A stretch of 64,000 nt of DNA from NCBI GenBank assembly GCA_024305745.1, contig JAHRBS010000007.1, positions 1,550,001-1,614,000 on the forward strand, written 5' to 3'. This document shows, one piece after another, positions 38,507-49,024 of the stretch. Source of the stretch: Polyporus tsugae. Lineage: Eukaryota; Basidiomycota; Agaricomycetes; Polyporales; Polyporaceae. Made by a program: the position numbers and the translations under genes. Position 1 is the stretch's first letter. Each line of letters begins with the position of its first letter. The notes beneath the pieces were generated by a model that searched no databases, had not been told where the DNA came from, and saw nothing but the letters and a program-made list of their open reading frames with translations.

Positions 38507-38768
38507 TGTGTGGTGCAGTGGCGGTAGAGGAGAGAGATGTGTTCAGGCGCGGTCGCTTGGTCAGAAGCGAAGGACGCGTCAGTCCACGCGTAGGCGCGCA
38601 TACAAGCGCTCACTGCCTCGCTTGGCATATGGGGTGGTAGCAGACTCTGACCCCAGCTCCCGGGTGAATACCAGAACGAGAGCACTGTCGTCAGTCGGCC
38701 CTGCCTCCGCTCATCCAAGAGCCAAGTCCTCCGCGCCTTGCCCATCCACCCTCTCCATCCTCGACATC
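38507..38768. promoter_or_regulatory. Shared divergent promoter of RPT1 and VMA1
   Basis: Only 262 bases separate the RPT1 start codon (minus) and the VMA1 start codon (plus), so both promoters must lie here or overlap the leaders. Short pyrimidine-rich tracts precede the VMA1 ATG. No clear TATA box or proteasome-type control element was recognised. Confidence 0.6.
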
Positions 38769-41172
38769 ATGGCCGGTGCCCTCCCAAACGCGAAGCAGAA
38801 TCTGCCCAAGGTCAGAGATGAATACCGGGAGTCGCGCTTCGGCCAAGTCTTTGGTGTCTCTGGTCCCGTCGTCGTCGCGGAGAACATGACCGGCTCGGCC
38901 ATGTACGAGCTCGTTCGTGTTGGCCACGATGAACTCGTCGGAGGTGCGTTTCATCAGGAGGATCTTGCAGAAGCAGTTCGCGTTAATGAAGCATCCAGAG
39001 GTCATCCGAATTGATGCGGATAAGACTACCATCCAAGTATACGAGGAAACGTCCGGCGTTACTGTCGGTGATCCCGTCCTTCGCACAGGGAAGCCTCTCA
39101 GTGTCGAGCTCGGCCCCGGTACGTCCATGCCGGGAACATTTATGTGACAGCCTACTAAGGATGCTCCCAGGCCTGATGAGTAATATCGTCGATGGTATTC
39201 AACGGCCGTTGCGAGTAGGTCTCCCATTCAAGGTGCCTCCGATGGCGCATTGACGGAAATCGTCCAGTCTATCCAAGAACTTTCCAAGTCAATATATATC
39301 CCCCGTGGTATTAACACCGATGCCCTTGACCGGTCGCTGAAGTGGGACTTCAACCCTGTCAACTACACGGTACGCCTCAACGTGTTCTCATGCGGTTCAT
39401 TGTCGGAACCTATCTCTACAGGTCGGCGACCACATATCTGGAGGTGACATCTTCGGCCGCGTCTACGAGAACTCCCTCGTTGACAACCACAAGATCATGC
39501 TTGGTCCTCGTGGTCTTGGTACAATTACCCACATTGCCGAGAAGGGTAGCTACGCTGTTGATGTGAGTGTTTCTTTCGTGTACGGCTATCGAGGATGTCT
39601 GCTTAATTCGAGGATCTGCCAGGATGTCGTTCTGGAGACAGAGTTTGACGGTCAGACCACCAAGCACACCATGATGCAAGTGTGGCCTGTCCGTGCACCC
39701 CGTCCAGTAACGGAGAAGCACACCGCGGACTACCCCCTGCTTACTGGTCAGCGTATCCTGGATGCACTATTCCCGTCAGTAAGATGTCCTTTGTTCGAGT
39801 GTTTGGTGGACTGAGTCGTTTCTAGTTGCGTACAAGGTGGAACGACCGCTATTCCCGGTGCATTCGGTTGTGGGAAGACCGTCATTTCGCAAGCTTTGTC
39901 CAAGTTCTCGAACAGTGATATCATTATTTACGTCGGTTGCGGAGAGCGTGGCAACGAAGTACGTGAACGATGTCACTAGCGTCGATATGGAGATTCACAC
40001 AATGCTTTCAGATGGCTGAAGTACTTATGGATGTAAGAAATTCGCTCGCGTGCGCATTTATGCGCTGCTGCTAACCCCCTTCTAGTTCCCCGAGCTTACG
40101 ATGGAGGTTGGTGACCGTCAAGAACCTATCATGAAGCGTACGACCCTCGTCGCCAATACCTCGAACATGCCTGTCGCCGCGCGTGAGGCATCCATCTATA
40201 CCGGTATCACCCTCGCAGAGTACTTCCGTGACCAAGGGACCAACGTTTCCATGATGGCCGACTCCACTTCGCGTTGGGCCGAGGCGCTGCGTGAAATTTC
40301 CGGTCGTCTCGCCGAGATGCCTGCTGATTCGGGTTATCCTGCTTACCTTGGTACCAAGTTGGCTAGTTTCTACGAGCGTGCGGGCAAAGTTACTTGCTTG
40401 GGTAACCCCGTTCGCCAGGGTACCGTATCCATCGTCGGCGCGTAAGTGTAGCAAAGAAACGTTTCGATGTGTCATGCTCACCACCAACGTAGTGTATCGC
40501 CTCCTGGTGGTGACTTCTCAGACCCCGTCACGGCTGCCACCCTCAGTATCGTGCAGGTGTTCTGGGGCCTTGACAAGAAGCTCGCGCAACGGAAGCACTT
40601 CCCATCCGTCAACTGGTCGCTTTCGTACTCCAAGTACACCAAGGTCCTCGAGCAGCACTACGAGACGACGGAGCCCGGATTCGTGGAGCTGCGCACGAAA
40701 ACGAAGGAGATCCTGCAAAAGGAGGAGGACCTCGCTGAGATCGTCCAGCTCGTCGGCAAGTCGGCACTTGGCGAGAACGACAAGATCACGCTTGAGGTCG
40801 CGCGCATGCTCAAAGACGACTTCCTGCAGCAGAACGGTATGTCCGAGTACGACCGTTTCTGCCCCTTCTACAAGACGAGCGCCATGCTCCGCAACTTCGT
40901 CGCGTTCCACGACGCGGCGCAGAAGGCCGTCGTCGGCGGCGACGTCACCTTCACTAAGATCCGCGAGTCCGCATCGGACATCATGTTCAAGCTCTCGCAA
41001 ATGAAGTTCGAGGTACGCGTTTCGAAACCCTTCCACCTCTCTGTCTTGCGTGCTGACCCGAAGATAACGCCGCATCCGACAGTCGCCGTCACAAGGGAAG
41101 GAGCCGATCAAGCAGAAGATGGACGCTTTGTACAGCGAAATTCAGGAGAAGTTCCGTCAGCTGGTAGAGTAG
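38769..41172 (+). CDS. VMA1: V-type proton ATPase catalytic subunit A
   Basis: Subunit A carries the ATP hydrolysis sites of the V1 sector, which drives proton pumping into vacuoles and other acid compartments. The start [14 protein letters not shown] at 38769 is followed by [20 protein letters not shown] and, after an intron, [20 protein letters not shown]. Next come QRPLR joined to [15 protein letters not shown], the A-subunit-specific non-homologous region, [17 protein letters not shown] (Walker A), [55 protein letters not shown], and [13 protein letters not shown]. The last exon gives [19 protein letters not shown] and ends EKFRQLVE at 41172. There are about ten exons, and the length matches the usual 615 or so residues. 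The sequence runs straight through the site where some yeasts carry the VMA1 intein, so no intein is present. Confidence 0.97.
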
Positions 41173-41654
41173 GCTGGACGCTATACCCGTCTCGATCACG
41201 ATTTCAACCTCTGTATGTCGCAATAGTCGTTCTCAATTTCTTTTTCATCGCAGGTGTGATGTCACCAATGTGCACGATGGAGCATAAAGCGCTTATTGAT
41301 CCACCCCGTGCCGTGTCACGGCCAATCTTCTTCTGAAGTTCCCAGTAAGACTTTCAGGATGCATCGGTGAACCTTGGCGGATGAACAGCCAGCGATATTA
41401 TCAGTCGACCCTCGTGAATATCCGACGGACGCATCTACTGCGGAAACAGGTGTTGCCGTACCGATTGTCGGACCTCGTCCTGCGAAATGGCAGGCACAGG
41501 GTCTCGCCCTTGCTGCGGTCTGCGCAAAGGCTCTTACGCGACAATGATGCACAGGGGCGTCATAGCGGCAGGTTCATGGAATATCATGACTACTTAAGCC
41601 GCCGGGTTCTTGAACACGGGCCCCTAAGGTTCCATCTCTCAACCACCTTCCACC
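41173..41654. other. Intergenic region before the fasciclin gene
   Basis: Tandem plus-strand genes flank this stretch. A TATA-like CTACTTAAG near 41590, about 65 bases before the fasciclin ATG, is a plausible but weak core promoter. Nothing else is recognised. Confidence 0.4.
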
Positions 41655-44309
41655 ATGCTTCTCCTGCACACCGTCCTCGCGGTGGTGTACGGTGGGCTCC
41701 TCGTCTCTGCCCGCCCTGAGCCTCTTCTGGGCAGGGACTGGGACGTGGAGGACAGCGAGCTTACCGACGCCAACCATCCTTCTTACCATGTTCAGCATGG
41801 TGCTCTTGCTGATTTCGACGATGCTTGGGAGTGGACCCCTGAGGGACCCCAACACATTTTGGGCACGCATGCAGAGGGGTTCGATGACCAGGAGGCCATT
41901 CACTTCCCGGGTGGTAATCCGCCGCACCCTTTCCCTGAGCCCCCTCAGAGGCATCACGAGCCGCCGCAGTTTCCCCCAGAGCCGCACTATCCGCACCCCG
42001 GTCCTCCCGGTCCTCCTCCAGTTCCTGTTCCTCCGAAGGAAGGACCGCCTCACTTCCCTCATCCCCCTCATTTCCCAAAGCATGGCCACAACACAAAGGA
42101 CAAGACGGTGTACCAGCTCTTGGAAGGTCATCCCAAGTATGGCGCGATTTCTATCAGGATTGTGTGCCACCGTGACTGACTGCGCGGCCTAGGTTCTCAC
42201 GTCTCTTTAAGCTCGTGAACTTTACCGAAGACGTCACCAACTATCTCAACGATTCCTCGCAGAGGTAAGCATATTCCAGGAACTTCTCGTGGCGTATCAA
42301 TCGAAGTATCCTGCTGACTGCGCCCGCAGCGTCACATTATTTGCCCTTCCGAACTCCGGGTTCCCGAAGCCGCGCCACCACCCCGGCAAAGATGAGGACA
42401 TACTGTTTGAGGACCTCTTCCAGACGTCGGAGGGCGATCTCGGAGATATGCTGGCCGCTGCCGAAGGCTACCTGAACAGCGCTCGTAAGCCCGACGAGGA
42501 TAAGATCAAGGCGTTCATCAAGTACGTGCTCCTCTACAACATCCTGCCCGAGACGACACCCCTGCACGAGCTCGCGAAGAACAACTCGTTTGCAACGTCG
42601 CTCAAGCTTCCGGATGGCTCTCTGGATGGCGAGCCGCTCCGCGTCCGGGTCGGACAGCGCATCGGGTTGGATCCCCGCCCCTCTGTCAACTTCTTCTCGA
42701 AGGTTTTAGTTCCGGACATCCCTGCCAAGAATGGTGAGTTGGCTCTCATCCACCCTATTGTGACGCGCAATTATGAACTGACGGGGATCTGTGAAGGTGT
42801 TATTCACGTTGTCAACAAGCCCATTCTTCCCCCTCCTTCAATCTTCCAGATCGGATTCCTTTTCTCGGACGCTTTCTCCACATTCGTAAGTTGTCGTCCT
42901 GATGACCTTGATCATCAACGCTGACTTGGCTTGTAGACCTCCGCTCTCCAGCGAGTTGGCCTCACGGATGAGCTTGACTTCCGTAACGTGGAGGACGGTT
43001 CTATCGAGGGGTCTCCTGCTGTTTCCGTCTTTGCGCCCTTGAACAAGGCATTCTCCCGGTTGCCGCCCAAGCTCAAACTCTTCCTCTTCTCGCCCTTTGG
43101 GGAGAAAGCCCTGAAGAAGCTGCTGCAGTTCCATATCGTGCCTGAGGCTGTCTTGCACTCGAGTACGTTCATAACACATGCGCACTCTGCGTTTCGCATG
43201 CTGATGCCTTTCTACCAGACTACTACCATAACGCGTCCCATTCCGAGTTCGTTTTGTCTCGGGACAACTCCGAGACTGGCGAGTTCTACGCTCATCTCGA
43301 CCATCATCCAGAAGACTGGTTTGCGATCTTTGAGGAGTCTTCGAAACTCGATCGGGGCTGTTACAATGACGAGGACGCATACGAAGACAGTGCATGGCGG
43401 GCGGCGAACTTGAACTCGGGCGAGGCTCCTTCCTGGGAGAATGACTATCAGCGCGGCCACGGCCCTCTTCCACCGTTGCGGCCGCACAGCGGCGCTATCC
43501 CTCATGAGGGTTCTCGCGAGGGTGCTCATTTCCCGTACCCCAGTGATGCTCACCACCCTCCACAGCACCATGGACCCTCTCCCCCGCCTTCCCCACCTCC
43601 ACAGGGCGGCCCTCACCACCCACCACGCTACCCACCATCACCTCCTCCGCCTGAGGTTTGGCTTCACTACCCTGCTCCACCACCACCACCTCCGCAGAAC
43701 GGCCCTCGCCACCCGCCTCACTACCCTCCTCCCCCGTCGGCGCCTGAGGTTTGGCTTCACTACCCGCCACCTCCCCCGCCTCCCCGGGGCGGCCCACACC
43801 ACCCGCCTCATTTCCCCCCTCCCCCTCCGCCGCCGTTTGAGGATTGGCCCCGCCACCCTCCTCACCACCCTCCCCCTCCGCCGCCTCCTCATGGGCCCCA
43901 CAGCCCGCCTCATTTCCCTCCGGGCAAGCTGCCAAAGGGACATCCTCATCACCGTCCTGAGGTCGTTTACTCGATCAACGCTACCGTGCCTACGCTTCTC
44001 GAGAAATTCCCTCTGAACGTGAAGGTCGTCCAGGTCGCATTCAAGGGACCTCATCAGAAGCCGGCCTTCTACAAGACGGTCGTCATCGCGCATGGCCAGC
44101 CCGTCGCCGTGCCAGACATTCCTGCGCGCAACGGCGCGATCCATGTGATCACCAAGCTCCTGAACCCATTCAAGAAGCCTGGCCATCACCACGGACACAA
44201 AGAGGACGGTGAGGAGCCTACGTTCCGACTCTTCGATCAGGAGCTTGAGGAGGATGAGTGGGCGGGTTGGGAGGAGTGGCTTCCTCGTTGGGCCGAGGAG
44301 CAAGATTGA
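41655..44309 (+). CDS. Secreted protein with two fasciclin (FAS1) domains, the second split
   Basis: FAS1 domains mediate adhesion at cell surfaces and walls. Six exons fit: 41655-42136, 42193-42264, 42330-42733, 42797-42885, 42937-43162 and 43219-44309, giving 787 residues. A signal peptide (MLLLHTVLAVVYGGLLVSA) is followed by an acidic, Pro/His-rich spacer. FAS1 domain 1 covers about residues 150-330 (VYQLLEGHPKFSRLFKLV; IKYVLLYNILPE; NGVIHVVNKPIL). Domain 2 starts at about 335 (SALQRVGLTDELDFRNV; VSVFAPLNKAFSRL; LLQFHIVPEAVLHS) and then breaks off. Its second half resumes only at about 671 (PTLLEKFPLNVKVVQVA; IPARNGAIHVITKLLNP). Between the halves lie some 235 residues, the last part made of PP, HH and PPP repeats. 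I saw no clear GPI signal, as the protein ends acidic. Confidence 0.88.
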
Positions 44310-44712
44310 GCTGCGAAACCTATGTACAATGAAGAAAGATTGTCCGTTTATACGTTTGTTTTAGTTCTCGTGTCTTGCATACGCACACTCTGAATCAGGC
44401 TGGTACGTCGTGAGGATTGGCAAGTCAGCTAGCATAACGTCGGTGTATACGTAGACGTCTTGAACTTCCGGGCCATTCAGCCACTGATGATTCAGATGGA
44501 AGTGACCTGCAATATGATGTTTGCTGAGCTGGTTGTCACCACTTAGCTATAAGTGTGTGATTGAGAGGTGCAGAGATGTACCATGTTGAAGCTTGACTCA
44601 AGTTGTAATGTGCCCGTTAAGCGAGCTCGGTGTTTGCCGTGATGCTTCCTTTGGGACGAGGTATGATGATATGACGCAGGAGCACCGGTCGCTCAGCGGC
44701 CCACCCTCGTCC
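44310..44712. other. Intergenic region before ATP12
   Basis: Both neighbours are on the plus strand. No gene or clear motif is seen. Confidence 0.45.
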
Positions 44713-45856
44713 ATGTACCGCCAGGCTACTCGCGCGTTCCTCCCTCTCCTCCAAAACACCTCACGTAGGAACTTCCCTGCAAGACGTGTTGTAGCATGTC
44801 TTTCCAGGACGCATGCTACCGTCTCAGAGTCCGGCCCCGCTGTCACTGCTACGAATCGTATGTCTCACCGCTAGCATACTGCAAACTCATGCGAACGTTC
44901 TCATCTCCAGGAGCCGAGGCCACCCTCAAGCGGTTCTGGAAGGGTGTAGACATCGAAAAACGCGATGGCGGCTACGCGGTTACTTTGGACAAACGCCCTC
45001 TTAGGACACCATCAGGGAAACACCTCATCGTACCTCCCGAGAAAAGACTGGTCGCTGCTCTTATTGCGTCGGAATGGGAGAACCAGAAGACAGCGTTGAA
45101 GCCACACGCGCTCCCCATGGTACGTTCCTGTCTATGTTGGCTTCCACGCACTTGACACCATGGCCATAGACGTCCCTTGCATCAAGAGCATTGGATGCCT
45201 TCGAGGATGAGCCTACTAGAGAGGAGGTGCGAGCGCAGTTGCTCAAGTACTTCGAAACGGATACTATTTGGTGCGCACATTGTTTTCTGTGTATACTTGT
45301 GGGAATCGCGCCGACTGGTGCCAACAGCTACCACGCGGATGCTCCTGCGACTCTGGTAACGCTCCAAGACGCGCACTGGAACCCTATTCTCCACTGGGCG
45401 AGGTCGACCTTTGACGTTGAGATCTCGACTACAGACTCTTTCCTCGTGCCCTCTCAGCCCCCTGAAACAATCCTCAAGTTCAACGATGTCTTGTCCACGT
45501 TTACCCCTTGGGAGATGGCTGGTATGTCCGCCAGTTATTACTAGCCTTCTTTGATTTAATCCCAATGATGCGCTCCGTTTTATAGCCATGGAGCGCGCGA
45601 CATACACATCGAAGTCCTTCCTTGTTGCTCTTGCGCTCGTCCAACGCCACATAGACGTAGACCAAGCTGCCCAGGCTGCTCATGTCGAAGTGAATAGCCA
45701 GATTGAGCGGTGGGGCGAGGTCGAAGACAGTAAGCGCAGTGTCGGATTCGTTGTGCCCATCCCTCTGACGGAACTACTCCTTTAGGTCACGATGTAGACT
45801 ACTACGACATGAGGAGGCAACTCGGTAGTGCTTCGTGTCTCCTCGCAGATTACTGA
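44713..45856 (+). CDS. ATP12: Mitochondrial F1-ATPase assembly factor Atp12
   Basis: Atp12 is a matrix chaperone that holds the F1 alpha subunit until it joins the beta subunit. The N-terminus (MYRQATRAFLPLLQ, SRRNFPARRVVACLSRTHA) is basic and hydroxylated, as in import signals. The conserved core follows over introns: AEATLKRFWKGVDIEKRD, YAVTLDKRPLRTPSGKHL, LIASEWENQKTALKPHALPM, LASRALDAFEDEPTREEV, DTICYHADAPATLV, HWNPILHWARSTFDVEI, and a C-terminal block with ALVQRHIDVDQAAQAAHVE, EVNSQIERWGEVEDSHDVD and YYDMRRQLGSASCLLADY before the stop at 45856. There are five to six exons. One donor (phase 1) gives ATNR joined to AEAT. The family match is clear over the whole length. Confidence 0.95.
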
Positions 45857-46225
45857 GGTAGTCTATTGTCCACCTGTGTGACGTATGTAGACCCCACCAG
45901 TTCACATACCATCCGCGTCCGTGCAAACGCTAGGTTGCAGAACGGCTGCTCGATCATGGACGGATGTTCTTCTACAACTCCCCGAACTTGGCTGGGGTGC
46001 TTCCCCTTGGACGGCATACACTTGAAGTTAGGGCCATAGTCACCATCCCAAGATCTCGACACTCGCAGTGTGGAAGGTAACATATGACAACATCTAGCAA
46101 GTGAGTGCCAGTATGCGCAGCTGGTACATAAACCGTTCTATTCTGTTATGCTACGCAAGACGGGACTACCTATCAAGCAAATGCCATTGATCATGCAGCG
46201 ACCTGAACTACTCCAACGAGGGCTG
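45857..46225. other. Convergent 3' region between ATP12 and the esterase
   Basis: No gene is supported. It probably contains only the two 3' untranslated regions. Confidence 0.5.
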
Positions 46226-48676
46226 CTATAGGGGGAACTTCAACGAAAGCTCCGTCAACTTGTTGAATCCATCCACACGATAGGTGTCGTTCGTGATGAC
46301 CAACGGAGAGTGGGCGTCATCCACGAAGGTCATCTGCTGCCGAGTCTCTGTGTCGTACCGGGGCCAGTTGATGAGGTGGTCGCCGGCGCCGTTTGGGTCG
46401 CCGTGGTTGACGAAGTGGACAAGATAGTCTGTCATGTCTCCCGGGCCGTAGATGTTATTGAGAAGATCAGATCCGTGGTACTAAAAAGGACCGGACGTCA
46501 TGAGCAGGACACGTCGTATATAGGTCGTTTGACTGGGTAATTGGAGTGTACTCACGGCTCCGAGGAAGTCGAGACCAGGCTTGCGCTTGCTAACTGTAGC
46601 GAGCGATGGGTGAGGGTTCTGCACCACAGAGGGAGCGAACGCGAAGTACGCACGGAATGACCACGTGGGCTGTCTGTCGTATGTATGCTCCACAAAGAAG
46701 CGCCTCGGGGCTTGGAAAACGAGGTCTCCCTGAATAGCTGCCAGACGCTTGTACTGAGGGAAGAGTGAGTAGTTTATGCCGGTGTCGAAGGGGGAGCCCT
46801 GAGTCGGGTCGTCCGGATACATGGTGTCGAACAAATCGTCTACATCGCTCTCCGCGGCTCCGTCGATGTAGTTGGAGAGCATGTATGAACGGAAAGCAGC
46901 ATCGGTCCTAAGGCATTCCTCAGTCGTGGACAAATTGAAGGACCTGCAACTTCCAGGACGCACCAAATGGTCAAGGAGTTGACGATAGAAAAGACTGTGC
47001 CTTCGTCGTTCACATTCTTGGAGCCAGTTATTGCAAAAGTAAGCTGAAGATCACGAAGACAAACCCACCCCAGACACATGAGGAACCGGTGCAATGCTGC
47101 CGTTAAGCACGAGATTCTGAGGCGTGTCGGTCAAGAACCTCCCGTCTACACGGGGAAGCCAGGCTAGACGGAGGGACTAGGAGTAATCAGCCACGAAAGT
47201 AATGGTCCGAAAGCCGTCTCACGCACTTGCTTGCTAATAATGCCGGGCGATTGATCGACGGCTTGCTTCAAGGTGTCGTATGGAAGGGCCCGCAAGCATT
47301 CCAAGGTGTCTGGAACATCCCCGCACGACGTATCCTGCACAAGCTGGTCGTAGTCGCTTTGACCTCGGGCAATGTCGCCTACGGGAATCGGGGCGCCTGA
47401 TTGCATGAACGCTCCGTGGAAGAGGCCTTCCGTATCGCCACCATTGGTCAACATGTGCAAGGCGACCGAAATTGCGCCCGCACTCTCCCCCCAACTATTG
47501 CCCACATCAGCATCAGGGAACCTTGACAAACGAGGCTATACTTGCATGGTAACGCTGTCAGGATCGCCTCCGAAAGCCGTTATGTACTTCTGAATCCACC
47601 GAAAAGCGACGCGTTCTGTGGAAAGTCGTTGTAGGATGTAGCACGGACTGCAACGGTCGGAGAAGACCTACGATCTTCCAAACCGATGTTCCCGACGCCA
47701 GCAGCCTTCACCTCTTGACTAGCGATGAAACCAAATGCTGGGCACTGAATGAGCATTCTGTGACGTCTCATATGTCATATATTCGGACGCACCGGATACA
47801 CTTGATAAAGTCGTTGGTCATCAGCAAATATTGAAAGGTGAGGAGGATCCACTCACCGATAATTCATGCTGACATAGATGACTGGCTCCCCTAGTTCGAC
47901 CGACCGCTTCACGATCACACTTCCATCATTGCTTCAGAGCCACAGTGTCAGAAAAGAAGATGCTTCTAGGTTTCTTGTGCCTACCTGTCCGTTGCACCCG
48001 TCTCAAAGCCGCCTAATATATACAAGGGATGAAGGAATCCATTCGAGATCGTTTACAAAGCAAACTTACCACCGAAGATCCACTGGTAACACGTTAACGC
48101 GTTCAATGTCATTGAAATTGCATTCTACGGTCGAAGCATGAGAGTAGGCCTACCACAGCAACAGGGAGTCGAGACGTGGAATTAGTGCCCGCTGGAACCC
48201 AGACGTTGAGGTTCAAGCCTTCAAAGCTCTTGTCAGCAACCACGCACTCCGGTTAAATCACCCCTTTGGCTTACAATCTTCGGATGGTGGCAGGTCTGCA
48301 CGGGCTTGCAACTTGGAGGCAAGAGGAACCACCCGGGAGAGCTGATCGACAGTGGAACTAACAGTGTCGGAGCCTTGCTGAGGACAGGCCGGCCCAAAGT
48401 CGATCGCGTTCTCAACGCCCGTGTACGGCCCAACAGGGACGGGCAGGTTGAAACGTCTGAGCACTCGCGTCAGCGTAGGTCCACAAGGCTTTAAAAACCG
48501 ACGTACGGAGCGTCCGCGAACTTGATACCCAGGAAAGCATCAGTTGTCCCATCCGAGGTTCCGATGAACGTCCCATTGTCTAACTGCACAGTCGGTGAAA
48601 CAGCAGAGGGCGTAGGGGCCGCTAAGGTTGCTGCCGCGTACGCAGCTGCGAAGCATAGAAAGCCGGAAGCGAACAT
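46226..48676 (-). CDS. Secreted type-B carboxylesterase/lipase
   Basis: This is an alpha/beta hydrolase of the carboxylesterase B family, which cleaves carboxylic esters outside the cell. The start at 48676 gives a signal peptide (MFASGFLCFAAAYAAATLAA). Family blocks in order: DNGTFIGTSDGTTDAFLGIK, VENAIDFGPACPQQ, EDCKGLNLNVWVPAG, VIYVSMNYR, AFGFIASQEV, VGNIGLEDR, VAFRWIQKYITAFGGDPDS, nucleophile WGESAGA (about 47495), FHGAFMQSGAP, acidic residue region NDEGTVFS (about 46995), and the His motif YHGSD (about 46480). The whole Ser-Glu-His triad is thus present. The protein ends TELSLKFPL at 46226. There are about ten exons. After NYR the sequence reads MLIQCPAFGF, a few residues longer than usual, which depends on the acceptor chosen near 47760. 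The substrate is unknown. Confidence 0.92.
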
Positions 48677-48720
48677 AGTGAGAGTGGTCGCTGCTCTAGT
48701 ACCGTTCCTACCGCTAGGAA

Positions 48721-48728
48721 TTTATATG
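48721..48728 (-). promoter_or_regulatory. TATA box of the carboxylesterase gene
   Basis: On the minus strand this reads CATATAAA, about 45 to 52 bases upstream of the start codon at 48676. The distance suits a fungal core promoter with a short leader. Confidence 0.5.
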
Positions 48729-49024
48729 CGATCGCCGCAAGGCGCGTCTCTTCATGCATCCTGCAGTGGCAATATTAGTACTTCTCTGGCAGCGGGGACA
48801 TGGCGCCGGCATAGATCGCCAATTCATCGTCCCGGACAGACCCTATTCACCAGGCCATTATCTGACAGCGAACGTCCATGCGAGTCAGACGCGAGCGCTA
48901 GCAGCGAATGTGTCATTGATATCGAGCCGTCACACGAACGGCATTGCCAAGTAATAAACACAGCTGAAGATGTGCTCCAGTCAGGATTGGGCATTAGGAT
49001 GCGGTGAGTACGCACTATGCTCTC
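48729..49024. other. Upstream region of the carboxylesterase
   Basis: The stretch lies between the esterase promoter and the 3' end of the tRNA-modifying gene. Nothing else is recognised. Confidence 0.4.

Noticed and set aside
43638..44303. Arg-rich minus-strand frame
   Set aside because: It is the antisense reading of the Pro/His-rich insert in the fasciclin gene.
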